Assembly (NCBI GenBank): GCA_902478715.1 | Contig: CABSMC010000070.1 | Location: 1-13,359, forward strand | Direction: 5' to 3' | Source of the DNA: an uncultured Adlercreutzia sp. | Lineage (GTDB): Bacteria > Actinomycetota > Coriobacteriia > Coriobacteriales > Eggerthellaceae | DNA length: 13,359 nt | In this document: piece by piece, positions 1 to 6,206 of the stretch | Layout of the letters: every line of letters starts with the position of its first letter | How positions within the stretch are numbered: position 1 is the stretch's first letter | Notes under the pieces: model-generated | The model's input: the letters and a program-made list of their open reading frames with translations, nothing else | Told to the model about the DNA's origin: nothing | The model's database searches: none | Translations under genes and position numbers: made by a program

Positions 1-340
1 GGCGCGCGTACAGCTCGTGGGGCGTCGGCAAATCTCCCAGCACCTCGGCCGGCGAGGGGGCGTTGTCGACCACGGGACTGGCCTGGCGCTCGACCTGGGC
101 GGCCGGCGGGTTCATCCAGCCCATGCGGCGGGGATCGTCCTCCAGCATCTCCACCTCCTGGGCCATGGCGTAGCCCATGTCCCGCATCATGGCATCGGCG
201 CACACCGAGATGCACTCGTCGCAGATGTAGATGCCGTTGGGGCCGGAGATCATGGCGTTGACCTGGTCTCCGGTCTTGCCGCAGAAGGCGCAGAAGTAAT
301 TGGTGTCGGTGGGACCGTAATTATCGTGACGGTGGTTCAT
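1..340 (-). CDS. clpX: ATP-dependent Clp protease ATP-binding subunit ClpX (N-terminal part, cut by window edge)
   Basis: ClpX is the AAA+ unfoldase that recognises tagged or folded substrates in the cytoplasm and feeds them to ClpP. Only the first 113 codons are visible; the AAA+ core lies beyond the left edge. The N-terminal zinc-binding domain is clear: CAFCGK (Cys17, Cys20) and YICDEC (Cys40, Cys43) form the four-cysteine site that dimerises and binds adaptors. The start of the conserved segment LPTPHELYAR is at residue 104, whereas in E. coli ClpX LPTPHE begins near residue 64, so the linker between zinc domain and AAA+ core is roughly 37 residues longer and rich in acidic, Pro and Ala residues. 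The ATG lies 6 nt after the clpP stop codon, with no good Shine-Dalgarno of its own, which suggests one transcript and translational coupling with clpP. Confidence 0.96.
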   Translation of the reverse strand, partial: MNHRHDNYGPTDTNYFCAFCGKTGDQVNAMISGPNGIYICDECISVCADAMMRDMGYAMAQEVEMLEDDPRRMGWMNPPAAQVERQASPVVDNAPSPAEVLGDLPTPHELYAR

Positions 341-346
341 GAGGGT

Positions 347-1000
347 TTATTCGCTCTTCTTCTCTCCGGGCATGGCGCCGTGATGGTAGATGATCTCGTC
401 GACGAGGCCGTATTCCTTGGCCTCCTCCGCGGTCATGTAGTTGTCGCGCTCGGTATCGAGCTGGATCTTCTCGATGGACTGGCCGGTGTTCTCGGACAGG
501 ATCTTGTTCAGGCGCTTGCGCGTCTTCAGCATGAAGTCGGCCACGATGGCGATTTCCGTCTGCTGGCCCTGGGCGCCGCCCAAGGGCTGGTGGATGAGCA
601 CCATGGAGTTCGGCAGCACGAAGCGCTTGCCCTTGGTGCCCGAGGACAGGAGCACCGCGGCCATGGAGGCGCACTCGCCGATGCAGATGGTGGACACGTC
701 GCACTTGATGAAGTTCATGGTGTCCAGGATGCCGAGGCCGGCCGTGACCGAGCCGCCGGGCGAGTTGATGTACAGGGAGATGTCCTTGTCCGGATCGGTG
801 GCCTCCAGGTGCAGAAGCTGGGCCACGACCGAGTTGGCCACGTGGTCGTCGATCTGCTCGCCGAGGAAGATGATGCGGTCGTTGAGCAGGCGGCTGTAGA
901 TGTCGTAGCTGCGCTCGCCACGCGGCGACTGCTCGATGACGTAGGGGATGAGGGCGTTGCTCGGGCGGACCAGGCCGCTCTGCATACGTTCGATGCCCAT
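347..1000 (-). CDS. clpP: ATP-dependent Clp protease proteolytic subunit ClpP
   Basis: ClpP is the barrel-shaped serine protease that degrades polypeptides delivered by ClpX or ClpC. The 217-residue product is close to the usual 195-210. The catalytic triad is intact: Ser112 in GECASMAA, His137 in LIHQPLGG and Asp186 in DTERDNYM. The family blocks PYVIEQSPRGERSYDIYSRL and INSPGGSVTAG are present. The reading frame stays open upstream to 1087, but the ATG at 1000 is preferred: it gives a normal N-terminus (MGIERMQSGL...) and has a GAGG ribosome site 5 nt upstream, while the upstream extension overlaps a hairpin leader. It is followed 6 nt later by clpX and preceded, after a terminator, by tig. 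Only one clpP is seen here, unlike the tandem clpP1-clpP2 of many other Actinobacteria. Confidence 0.97.
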   Translation of the reverse strand: MGIERMQSGLVRPSNALIPYVIEQSPRGERSYDIYSRLLNDRIIFLGEQIDDHVANSVVAQLLHLEATDPDKDISLYINSPGGSVTAGLGILDTMNFIKCDVSTICIGECASMAAVLLSSGTKGKRFVLPNSMVLIHQPLGGAQGQQTEIAIVADFMLKTRKRLNKILSENTGQSIEKIQLDTERDNYMTAEEAKEYGLVDEIIYHHGAMPGEKKSE

Positions 1001-1023
1001 AGATACCTCGCTTTCGTAAATAG

Positions 1024-1040
1024 GGCCGCTCGCAGCGGCC
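1024..1040 (-). promoter_or_regulatory. Perfect hairpin in the clpP leader
   Basis: GGCCGCT and AGCGGCC form a perfect 7-bp stem with a 3-nt loop, ending 23 nt before the clpP start codon and just upstream of its ribosome site. It lies in the short gap between the tig terminator and clpP, so it is either in the 5' untranslated RNA or a DNA dyad near the promoter. No function is known; an RNA stabiliser or a repressor site are both possible. No certain -35/-10 pair for clpPX could be picked in this gap. Confidence 0.4.
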
Positions 1041-1095
1041 TCCACATAGTTCAAGATCATATTGCTATACATCCGTTCGCAGCGCAAGACTCCTA

Positions 1096-1131
1096 GCGAA
1101 AATAGCAGAAGGGGCGGTGACCCGCCCCTTC
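1096..1131 (-). terminator. Terminator of tig (minus strand)
   Basis: A 10-bp GC-rich stem (GAAGGGGCGG at 1108-1117 with CCGCCCCTTC at 1122-1131) and a 4-nt loop lie 20 nt past the tig stop codon. On the minus strand it is followed by a moderately T-rich run (TTCTGCTATTTTCG). It separates tig from clpPX. The T-tract is imperfect, so some read-through into clpPX is possible. Confidence 0.75.
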
Positions 1132-1151
1132 GAAACCTGCTAGCTGGAAGG

Positions 1152-2552
1152 CTACTCGGCGGCCTCTTCGGCCTCGTCCTTCTTGGCAGCCTTCTTCTTC
1201 GCCGGCTTCTTGGCGGCCTTCTTCTCCTCAGCAGCCCTGGCGGCGAAGTCCACCTCGGTCACATTCGCGTTCTCCATGAGATCCTCGATGGCCTTCTGGC
1301 GCAAAAGACCCGTGCGGATGAGGTGCAGACGGCCGGCGTCGCGCCACTCCTGCTCCAGCGCCGCGGGATCCTCCACGCCGGTCTTGGCGAACTCGGCAGT
1401 GACGTCCTCGTCGGTGATCTCCATGTTGTTGTGACGCGCCCAGGCCTCGAGCGCCAGCTCTTCCTTCACCTGGTCGGCGGACTGGGCCTTCAGGTCGGCC
1501 TTGAACTGATCAGGGGTGATGTTCTGGCTGGCCAGGTAGGCGTCGAAGGTCATGCCGGCCTGCTGCAGCTGACCGAAGAAGTCCTGGAGCAGCGACGTCT
1601 CGGCCTGCTCAACCAGGGACTCGGGCACGTCGCCCTCGACGCGGTCGCGCAGCTCGACCATGATGTTGTTCTCCTTGATGCGCGGCATCAGCGAGCCCTT
1701 CTGCGCATTCAGCGACTCCTTGATGCGCTCGCGCATGTCCTCGACGGACTCGAAGCCCATCTTCTCCTTGGCCCACTCGTCGGTGACCTCGGGCGTGACC
1801 TTCTTCTTCACCACGTTGCAGGTGACCTCGAAGGTAACAGGCTTGCCCGCCTGACCGGCCAGAAGCACGGCCGTCTCGTCCTCGGGAATCTCGAGCGTGA
1901 ACTCTTTGGTCTGGCCCTTCTTCATGCCGAGGATCTCCTCGTCGAAGGCCTCGGAGAACATGCCGGTGCCAGGGCCGTACAGACGGGACTCGCTCGTGAG
2001 CGCGGCGATCTCGTTGCCGTCGGCGTCGGTGGCCTTCATGGTGAGGTCGGCGTAGTTCTCCGGCTTCATCTTGGTGGCGGCACTTGCGTCCTCGTAGTCG
2101 GTGTAGTGCTCGGCCATGGCCTCGACCTGCTCGTCGATCTCGGCGTCGGTGGCCTCGGCGAAGGGCATCTCGATGGCCACGGGCTCGTAGCTGGTAAGCT
2201 CTACCTCGGGGCGCAGCTCGATGGTGAAGGAGTACTCGTAGGGCTCGCCGGCCTTCACGATCTCGTTGGTCTCCATGATCGGGCCGCCCACCGGAGCGAG
2301 CTTGGCCTCGTCGATCGCGGCCGTCCACGTGCCGTTCAGCAGCTCCTCGGTGACGGTGCCGACGACCGCCTCGGCGCCGAGGGCGTTGTCGATAACCGGG
2401 CGCGGGGCCTTGCCCTTGCGGAATCCCGGGAAGTTGTACTTGCGAGCGAAGTCCTTGTAGGTTTTCTTGATGCGGCCGTCGATATCGGCGGCGTCCACCG
2501 TGACGGTGACCTTGACCTTGTTGCCCTCCAGGGACTCAACCTTAGTTTCCAC
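1152..2552 (-). CDS. tig: Trigger factor (ribosome-associated chaperone)
   Basis: Trigger factor docks at the ribosome exit tunnel and shields nascent chains. The ribosome-binding signature GFRKGKAP falls at residues 43-50 of the 466-residue product, the same numbering as in E. coli. An FKBP-like domain follows at about residues 165-245, then the long helical C-terminal arms. The start is the GTG at 2552: it has GGAGG 8 nt upstream and gives family-standard numbering, while the in-frame ATG at 2567 has no ribosome site and in fact contributes to the Shine-Dalgarno. In the FKBP-like domain the usual IPGFE-type segment reads GMFSEAFDEEILGMKKG, so prolyl isomerase activity may be weak (inference). 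The C-terminus ends in a Lys/Ala-rich then acidic low-complexity tail. Trigger factor encoded ahead of clpP-clpX is a widely conserved arrangement. Confidence 0.97.
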   Translation of the reverse strand: METKVESLEGNKVKVTVTVDAADIDGRIKKTYKDFARKYNFPGFRKGKAPRPVIDNALGAEAVVGTVTEELLNGTWTAAIDEAKLAPVGGPIMETNEIVKAGEPYEYSFTIELRPEVELTSYEPVAIEMPFAEATDAEIDEQVEAMAEHYTDYEDASAATKMKPENYADLTMKATDADGNEIAALTSESRLYGPGTGMFSEAFDEEILGMKKGQTKEFTLEIPEDETAVLLAGQAGKPVTFEVTCNVVKKKVTPEVTDEWAKEKMGFESVEDMRERIKESLNAQKGSLMPRIKENNIMVELRDRVEGDVPESLVEQAETSLLQDFFGQLQQAGMTFDAYLASQNITPDQFKADLKAQSADQVKEELALEAWARHNNMEITDEDVTAEFAKTGVEDPAALEQEWRDAGRLHLIRTGLLRQKAIEDLMENANVTEVDFAARAAEEKKAAKKPAKKKAAKKDEAEEAAE

Positions 2553-2565
2553 GAATAGTTCCTCC
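2550..2565 (-). promoter_or_regulatory. Ribosome binding site that decides the GTG start of tig
   Basis: On the minus strand GGAGG is followed by 8 nt (AACTATTC) and then GTG. The only nearby in-frame ATG overlaps this Shine-Dalgarno and has none of its own, so GTG is the likely initiator. Confidence 0.85.
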
Positions 2566-2658
2566 ATCGTTTTCTGACACGGTACGGGCTTATCGCCCGC
2601 GCGAACACTTCCTCGGCGATCCGCCACGGAAATCCGCCGCGGAAGCGCACGGTTCGCT

Positions 2659-2687
2659 ATTATGCCACAACCCTCCCACAGTGGCTA
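2659..2687 (-). promoter_or_regulatory. Candidate promoter of tig
   Basis: On the minus strand CATAAT (2659-2664, one mismatch to TATAAT) lies 17 bp downstream of TAGCCA (2682-2687, four of six matches to TTGACA). This would give a leader of about 100 nt before the GTG start. It sits just after the terminator of the preceding minus-strand gene, which fits. Confidence 0.5.
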
Positions 2688-2709
2688 CACGTCACTGAGA
2701 CCATGACAC

Positions 2710-2739
2710 AAAAAAGAGACGCGGGGCATCCCGCGTCTC
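2710..2739 (-). terminator. Strong intrinsic terminator after the 178-residue membrane protein gene
   Basis: On the minus strand GAGACGCGGG and CCCGCGTCTC form a 10-bp stem with a 4-nt loop, followed directly by six T. It lies about 80 nt past the stop codon of the small membrane protein gene and isolates that gene from tig. Confidence 0.93.
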
Positions 2740-2816
2740 CCAGGAGCGTCGATTCGACGTACTCTGGCGAGCCCCGCCCGTCCCATGCAGGGCATCGGGA
2801 CTCTGCAGACCGCCGC

Positions 2817-3353
2817 TTAGGCCTCGCTTTTGCCGGAGCGCACGACGTAGCAGATCGTGATGTACCCGGCGACGGCACCGGCGCAAGCGCACACAAGGCC
2901 CTTGAGCAGCATAAGGCCCGTCACGGTAAGCGGCAGCGGCAGAAGCACGCAGGCGAAAGCGCCGACGCCCATCAGCGAGACGGTGGCGGCAACCGTTGCC
3001 ACGAGCAGTGCCGGAGCGTAGTTCGCCGGCACGAGAGACGCCGCGCCGCCGATATTGGCGACATTCGGCCCGGAGAAAACGCCCTTGCGCAGATCCATGC
3101 GGGTGAGCGGCACCACGATGACGAACAGCAGAATGCCGAGCAGAACCCCCGTAAGCGCGAAGTCATGGAAGATGTCGGCCTCGCTGAAGAGGAGCTCGGG
3201 CTCGGACAGGTGCATAAGATAGAAAATGACCGCATTGATGATGCCGTTGATGATGCCGTAACCGACGATGCACTTATTCAGCAAGTATGAATTGAACGGC
3301 TTAGCGGACCGCGTCGGCGCCGCGGGCGCCGAGCCAGCCATTGACTTTGCCAT
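2817..3353 (-). CDS. Small membrane protein, unknown family (copy 2)
   Basis: I do not recognise a named family. The 178-residue product has about four hydrophobic segments (around residues 29-48, 65-84, 112-140 and 143-171), with no signal peptide or enzyme motif. It is a paralogue of the 186-residue protein encoded at 3648-4208; about half the residues match. Shared blocks are LNKC-(I/L)-(V/I)-GYG-x-x-NGIINA, an HD between helices 1 and 2, VVPLTRMDLRKGVFS after helix 2, and TVTG-x-M-x-LKGLVCA near the end. The ATG at 3353 is chosen because AAAGGA lies 6 nt upstream and because the start context matches that of the paralogue. A strong terminator follows. A transport accessory or sensor role is conceivable, given the nearby MFS operon, but this is only context. 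Confidence 0.85.
   Translation of the reverse strand: MAKSMAGSAPAAPTRSAKPFNSYLLNKCIVGYGIINGIINAVIFYLMHLSEPELLFSEADIFHDFALTGVLLGILLFVIVVPLTRMDLRKGVFSGPNVANIGGAASLVPANYAPALLVATVAATVSLMGVGAFACVLLPLPLTVTGLMLLKGLVCACAGAVAGYITICYVVRSGKSEA
3072..3113 (-). repeat. 42-nt exact repeat, copy in the 178-residue gene
   Basis: This stretch is identical base for base to 3945-3986 in the paralogous gene, 873 bp away. It encodes VPLTRMDLRKGVFS after the second hydrophobic segment. Every synonymous position agrees, including the unusual GTT valine codon, while the rest of the two genes has diverged. Confidence 0.95.
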
Positions 3354-3418
3354 GAGCATTCCTTTCATCGGGATCTTCGTCTGCCGGCACAACTTGCCGA
3401 AGTCGCCCGGCGCCTCTC

Positions 3419-3470
3419 AGTATGGACGTCGCCCTGATGTCATCGGCGAAAATCCGGAATGCCGTTACGG
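3419..3470 (-). promoter_or_regulatory. Candidate promoter/operator in the 3354-3647 gap
   Basis: The 294-nt gap between the two small membrane protein genes has no gene I can support. On the minus strand it holds CATACT (3419-3424, four of six -10 matches) about 58 nt ahead of the start codon's region. The short palindrome CCGTTACGG (3462-3470) is centred about 42 bp upstream of that box. The same distance separates the -10 of the paralogous gene from its palindrome, whose core is CCGTT-GCA-ACGG. There is no recognisable -35, so activation would be needed. The gap also contains a 10-bp palindrome TCTTGCAAGA (3597-3606) and no convincing terminator, so read-through from the upstream gene is possible. 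Confidence 0.35.
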
Positions 3471-3647
3471 AAGGGTGGGCACGGAGGAACCTTAGGGGCA
3501 ACCTTGCCATCGGCGGGCCACCGATTCGTTCCCGACCTGTTTCGACAAGCAGCCCCGCGCCTTGCTTGAAACAAAGCACGCCCGCCGAGAACGGCCTCTT
3601 GCAAGACCGATCTCGACGGGCGAGAGCGCAGATCCGAGCAGATTGCC

Positions 3648-4208
3648 CTAGAGCGCCGCCTCGGCAGTCTTGGAGGCCATGGCGGCCGCCACCTCGTCGG
3701 CCTTCTGCTGGCCGCGCACCACAAAGCTGATGGTGAACCAGCCGGCGACCGCGCCGCCCAAAGCGCACACCAGGCCCTTGAGGAACATCATGCCGGTCAC
3801 GGTAGCGCCGGCGGCCGGCAATGCCAAGGAAAGAAGGGCGCCGGCACCGGTCATGACCACCGCGGCGAGCGCGCCCACGCCGAGAATGGAGACCGCGTAG
3901 GACGAGGAGACGAGCGGAAAGGCACCGCCCGCCGCACCGGGCAGGGAGAAAACGCCCTTGCGCAGATCCATGCGGGTGAGCGGCACGACGCAGGCGAACA
4001 GCAGCATGCCGAGGAGAAGGCCGGTGAAGGCGAGGTCGTGCACGATGTCGTGCATGCCGAACATCGCATCGGGAGCGCCGGCGTTGATGCCGGCGAAGAT
4101 GGCCGCGTTGATGATGCCGTTCACCACGCCGTAGCCGATGAGGCACTTGTTCAGCGCGTAGGACTTGAAGGACTTGGGAGCCTTCGCGATCTTGGAGGTC
4201 TTTGCCAT
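3648..4208 (-). CDS. Small membrane protein, unknown family (copy 1)
   Basis: No named family is recognised. The 186-residue product starts with a Lys-rich cytoplasmic-looking tail (MAKTSKIAKAPKSFKSY). Four hydrophobic segments follow at about residues 24-42, 57-76, 103-130 and 135-164, then a basic turn (VVRGQQK) and an Ala-rich helix. It is the paralogue of the 178-residue protein encoded downstream and shares with it YALNKC, GYG, NGIINA, HD, VVPLTRMDLRKGVFS and LKGLVCA. The ATG at 4208 is supported by AAAGGA 7 nt upstream; the 11 nt GCATTCCTTTC (plus strand) before the start is identical in both copies. The gene is divergent from the MFS-amidohydrolase operon and shares its symmetric control region, so co-regulation is likely. 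Function unknown. Confidence 0.87.
   Translation of the reverse strand: MAKTSKIAKAPKSFKSYALNKCLIGYGVVNGIINAAIFAGINAGAPDAMFGMHDIVHDLAFTGLLLGMLLFACVVPLTRMDLRKGVFSLPGAAGGAFPLVSSSYAVSILGVGALAAVVMTGAGALLSLALPAAGATVTGMMFLKGLVCALGGAVAGWFTISFVVRGQQKADEVAAAMASKTAEAAL
3945..3986 (-). repeat. 42-nt exact repeat, copy in the 186-residue gene
   Basis: Identical to 3072-3113 and in the same reading frame, coding VPLTRMDLRKGVFS. Recent gene conversion or selection at the nucleotide level could explain the perfect match. Confidence 0.95.
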
Positions 4209-4319
4209 GAAGCATTCCTTTCTTCTTGTTGCGCTCACTCGCGACCGCGCGCCCGTTCGCAACGTTTCACTGGTTTGAGCTACCGCGACAGCGGGCCGCA
4301 CGGAAATTGACCGACGAGC

Positions 4320-4349
4320 AGTATAGGAACCCGTGTTCCCTTTTCCCAA
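4320..4349 (-). promoter_or_regulatory. Leftward promoter for the 186-residue membrane protein
   Basis: On the minus strand TTGGGA (4344-4349, four of six -35 matches) is followed after 18 bp by TATACT (4320-4325, five of six -10 matches). The spacer holds the dyad GGAAC-N4-GTTCC, which directly abuts the -10. The leader would be about 105 nt. Confidence 0.6.
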
Positions 4350-4407
4350 ATGGAACATTTCCGTTGCAACGGAAAACGTTTCCCGATCGAAAAGGAAGCA
4401 GTCTTCC
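4326..4407. promoter_or_regulatory. Two-fold symmetric operator array between divergent genes
   Basis: Three dyads share one symmetry. The centre is the perfect 18-bp palindrome TTTCCGTTGCAACGGAAA (4358-4375, centre 4366.5). GGAAC-CCGT-GTTCC (4326-4339, centre 4332.5) and GGAAG-CAGT-CTTCC (4394-4407, centre 4400.5) each lie exactly 34 bp away. Two further overlapping dyads occur near the middle: GGAA-CAT-TTCC (4352-4362) and GGAAA-ACG-TTTCC (4371-4383). In total GGAA or TTCC occurs eight times in 82 bp. The outer dyads lie in the -35/-10 spacers of the two promoters. These are likely binding sites of a dimeric regulator encoded elsewhere; its identity cannot be read here. Confidence 0.7.
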
Positions 4408-4413
4408 TACAAT
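4408..4413 (+). promoter_or_regulatory. Rightward -10 box for the MFS-amidohydrolase operon
   Basis: TACAAT (five of six -10 matches) directly follows the dyad GGAAG-CAGT-CTTCC and is the mirror position of the leftward -10 about 4366.5. No -35-like hexamer lies 16-19 bp upstream, which suggests activator dependence. The leader to the start codon at 4496 would be about 76 nt. Confidence 0.55.
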
Positions 4414-4495
4414 GAGCGCCGCCGAATTACGGAGGGAGCTTGCGAGACTACCCTTTTCGGCATAGGCATTCCATCCAAGATTAAAGGAGGACATA

Positions 4496-6181
4496 ATGGC
4501 GAAGAGCAAAGCGACACATCCCGAGGGGGGTGTTGAGAAGTTCCTCGTGCTGCCCATTATCGTGCTGATTCTGGCGCAGATGGGAACGTCGGGCGACAAT
4601 GGCGCGCTCGGCCTCGCCAACCAGCAGCTGGTCGACGTGCTCGGCGCGACGACTCCCGACATTCAGCTGGCGAACATGGTGTACTCGCTCATGGCCGGCG
4701 CCTTCATGGTGGCCGGAGGACTCGTGGGCACCATCATCGGCTGGCGCACCAACTTCCGCCTCGGCGCGGCTCTGTGCGCCGCCGGCGAGCTGGTCATGGC
4801 GCTGTCGCCGAACATGACGATCTTCATCTGGGGCGGCCGCATCCTTGTCGGCTTCGGCGCCAGCTTCATGATTCCCTCGGTGCTCGGCCTCATTCCGTTC
4901 ATCTACCATGGCAAGAACCGCGTGCTGGCCTTCGGCTGTATCGGCGCCGCCTCGGGACTGTCGGCCTTCCTGCCGCTGTTCTTGGGCATCGTCATGCAGT
5001 TCGGCGGTTTCCGCATCACCTTCGGCGCCCTGGCCGTGTACTTCGCCCTGGTGCTGCTTCTGTCCTTCAAGCTGCCGGCCATCGAGAAGCCCGCTGAGAA
5101 GCTGAAGTTCGACGGGCTGGGCACGGGCATCGCCGCCACGGGCCTGTTCCTGTTCCTCGTGGGCCTCTCCCGCATCTCCGCCTGGGGCCTCATCGAGCCC
5201 TTCGCCGAGTGCCCCTTCACCATCTTCGGCATCTCCCCGGCCCTGCCCATGGCCGTCCTCGGCCTGATCCTGCTCGTGATCCTGGTGCCAGTGGAGAAGC
5301 GCGTCGAGCAGAAGAACGGCATCGCCCTTCTGCCCCAGTCGTTCCTGAAGACCCCGCAGGTGCGCGCCGGCCTCGTGGCGAGCGCCATCACCTTCTTCTT
5401 CATGGGCGTCCAGGCGATTCTCCTGTCCCCCTACCTGCAGCTCGTGGCCGGCTGGTCGCCGGTGCTCATGGGCGTCATGGCGCTGGCCGTGGGCATCCCC
5501 ACCTTCATCTTCTCGCTGGGCATCCCGAAGTTTTTGCCCAACGCCAACCCGCGCCGCGTCATCCAAGTCGGCTACATCGTGATGGCCAGCGCGTTCATCC
5601 CCATGGCCTTCTCGCTGCACGGCTCTGAGGTCAACGGGCTCATGTGGGTGGGCCTGGCCGTGGCAGGCGCCGGCGCCGGTATCGTTTCCGCCCAGGCCAA
5701 CAACATCGTGGCCCTGGCCGTCAACGAGCGCGACGCGTCGCAGTCCGGCGGCATCCAGACCACCATGCGCAACGTGGGCCAGGCCATCGGCGTGGCCGCC
5801 ATCGGCGCGGTCCTGCTGTTCGGCATTACCGCCAACATCGACAACGCCATGGCCGACAGCCCCGTCATCACCCCCGAGGTCCGCACCGCGGTGGCCGAGC
5901 GCAACATCTCGCTCATGGGCGACGAGCAGTTCGAGCAGACCATCGCCGACATCCCCATGACCGACGAGCAGCGCACCGAGCTCGTGCAGCTGAACTCCGA
6001 TGCCCGCATCGAGTCCACCATCACCTCGTACGTGGTCTCCGGCGTGCTGATCCTGCTCGGCCTGTTCACGACGCGCTGGATCACCATCTTCAAGAAGGAA
6101 GAGGACGGCAAGGAGGAGACCATCGTGGCCGAGACGGCTGACGAGCTGCCCTTCGAGCCGGTCGTCGACCGCGAAATGTAA
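4496..6181 (+). CDS. MFS transporter, DHA2-like 14-helix family
   Basis: This is an inner-membrane secondary transporter of 561 residues with about 14 hydrophobic segments, the size and layout of the DHA2 (EmrB/QacA-like) group. The ATG has AAGGAGG 5 nt upstream. Motif B is visible in the fourth helix (GGRILVGFGA, Arg115). Motif A in the first loop is degenerate (GTIIGWRTNFR, no Asp), and the antiporter motif C in helix 5 reads FLPLFLG (158-164) rather than GP-x-x-GG. A hydrophilic loop of about 60 residues (447-510) precedes the last helix, and the tail is acidic. It is paralogous to the transporter encoded at 10118-11773; both carry AQ-x-GTS near the start and QSGGIQ in the C-terminal half. 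It forms an operon with the amidohydrolase 25 nt downstream, which suggests transport of that enzyme's substrate or product. Annotation as a drug exporter would be premature. Confidence 0.93.
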   Translation: MAKSKATHPEGGVEKFLVLPIIVLILAQMGTSGDNGALGLANQQLVDVLGATTPDIQLANMVYSLMAGAFMVAGGLVGTIIGWRTNFRLGAALCAAGELVMALSPNMTIFIWGGRILVGFGASFMIPSVLGLIPFIYHGKNRVLAFGCIGAASGLSAFLPLFLGIVMQFGGFRITFGALAVYFALVLLLSFKLPAIEKPAEKLKFDGLGTGIAATGLFLFLVGLSRISAWGLIEPFAECPFTIFGISPALPMAVLGLILLVILVPVEKRVEQKNGIALLPQSFLKTPQVRAGLVASAITFFFMGVQAILLSPYLQLVAGWSPVLMGVMALAVGIPTFIFSLGIPKFLPNANPRRVIQVGYIVMASAFIPMAFSLHGSEVNGLMWVGLAVAGAGAGIVSAQANNIVALAVNERDASQSGGIQTTMRNVGQAIGVAAIGAVLLFGITANIDNAMADSPVITPEVRTAVAERNISLMGDEQFEQTIADIPMTDEQRTELVQLNSDARIESTITSYVVSGVLILLGLFTTRWITIFKKEEDGKEETIVAETADELPFEPVVDREM

Positions 6182-6206
6182 CTCACGCGTGTTTGAAAGG
6201 AAATTC

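Noticed and set aside
1001..1087. Longer ClpP starting at 1087
   Set aside because: The extra 29 residues cross the leader hairpin and match no ClpP N-terminus; the ATG at 1000 has its own ribosome site.
17..1096. 359-codon plus-strand frame opposite clpP and clpX
   Set aside because: Antisense shadow; the minus strand encodes intact ClpP and the ClpX zinc domain.
1041..1107. ClgR, CtsR or HAIR operator ahead of clpP
   Set aside because: CGC and GCG half-sites occur but their spacing is 10 nt, not the 5 nt expected for ClgR, and no CtsR or HAIR consensus is present.
3597..3625. Terminator after the 186-residue membrane protein gene
   Set aside because: Only a 5-bp stem (TCTCG/CGAGA) and a 10-bp palindrome without a T-run; too weak to call.
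4412..4465. 17-codon ORF (MSAAELRRELARLPFSA) as a leader peptide of the MFS operon
   Set aside because: Its ATG overlaps the predicted -10 box, so it would lie upstream of the transcript start, and it has no ribosome site.
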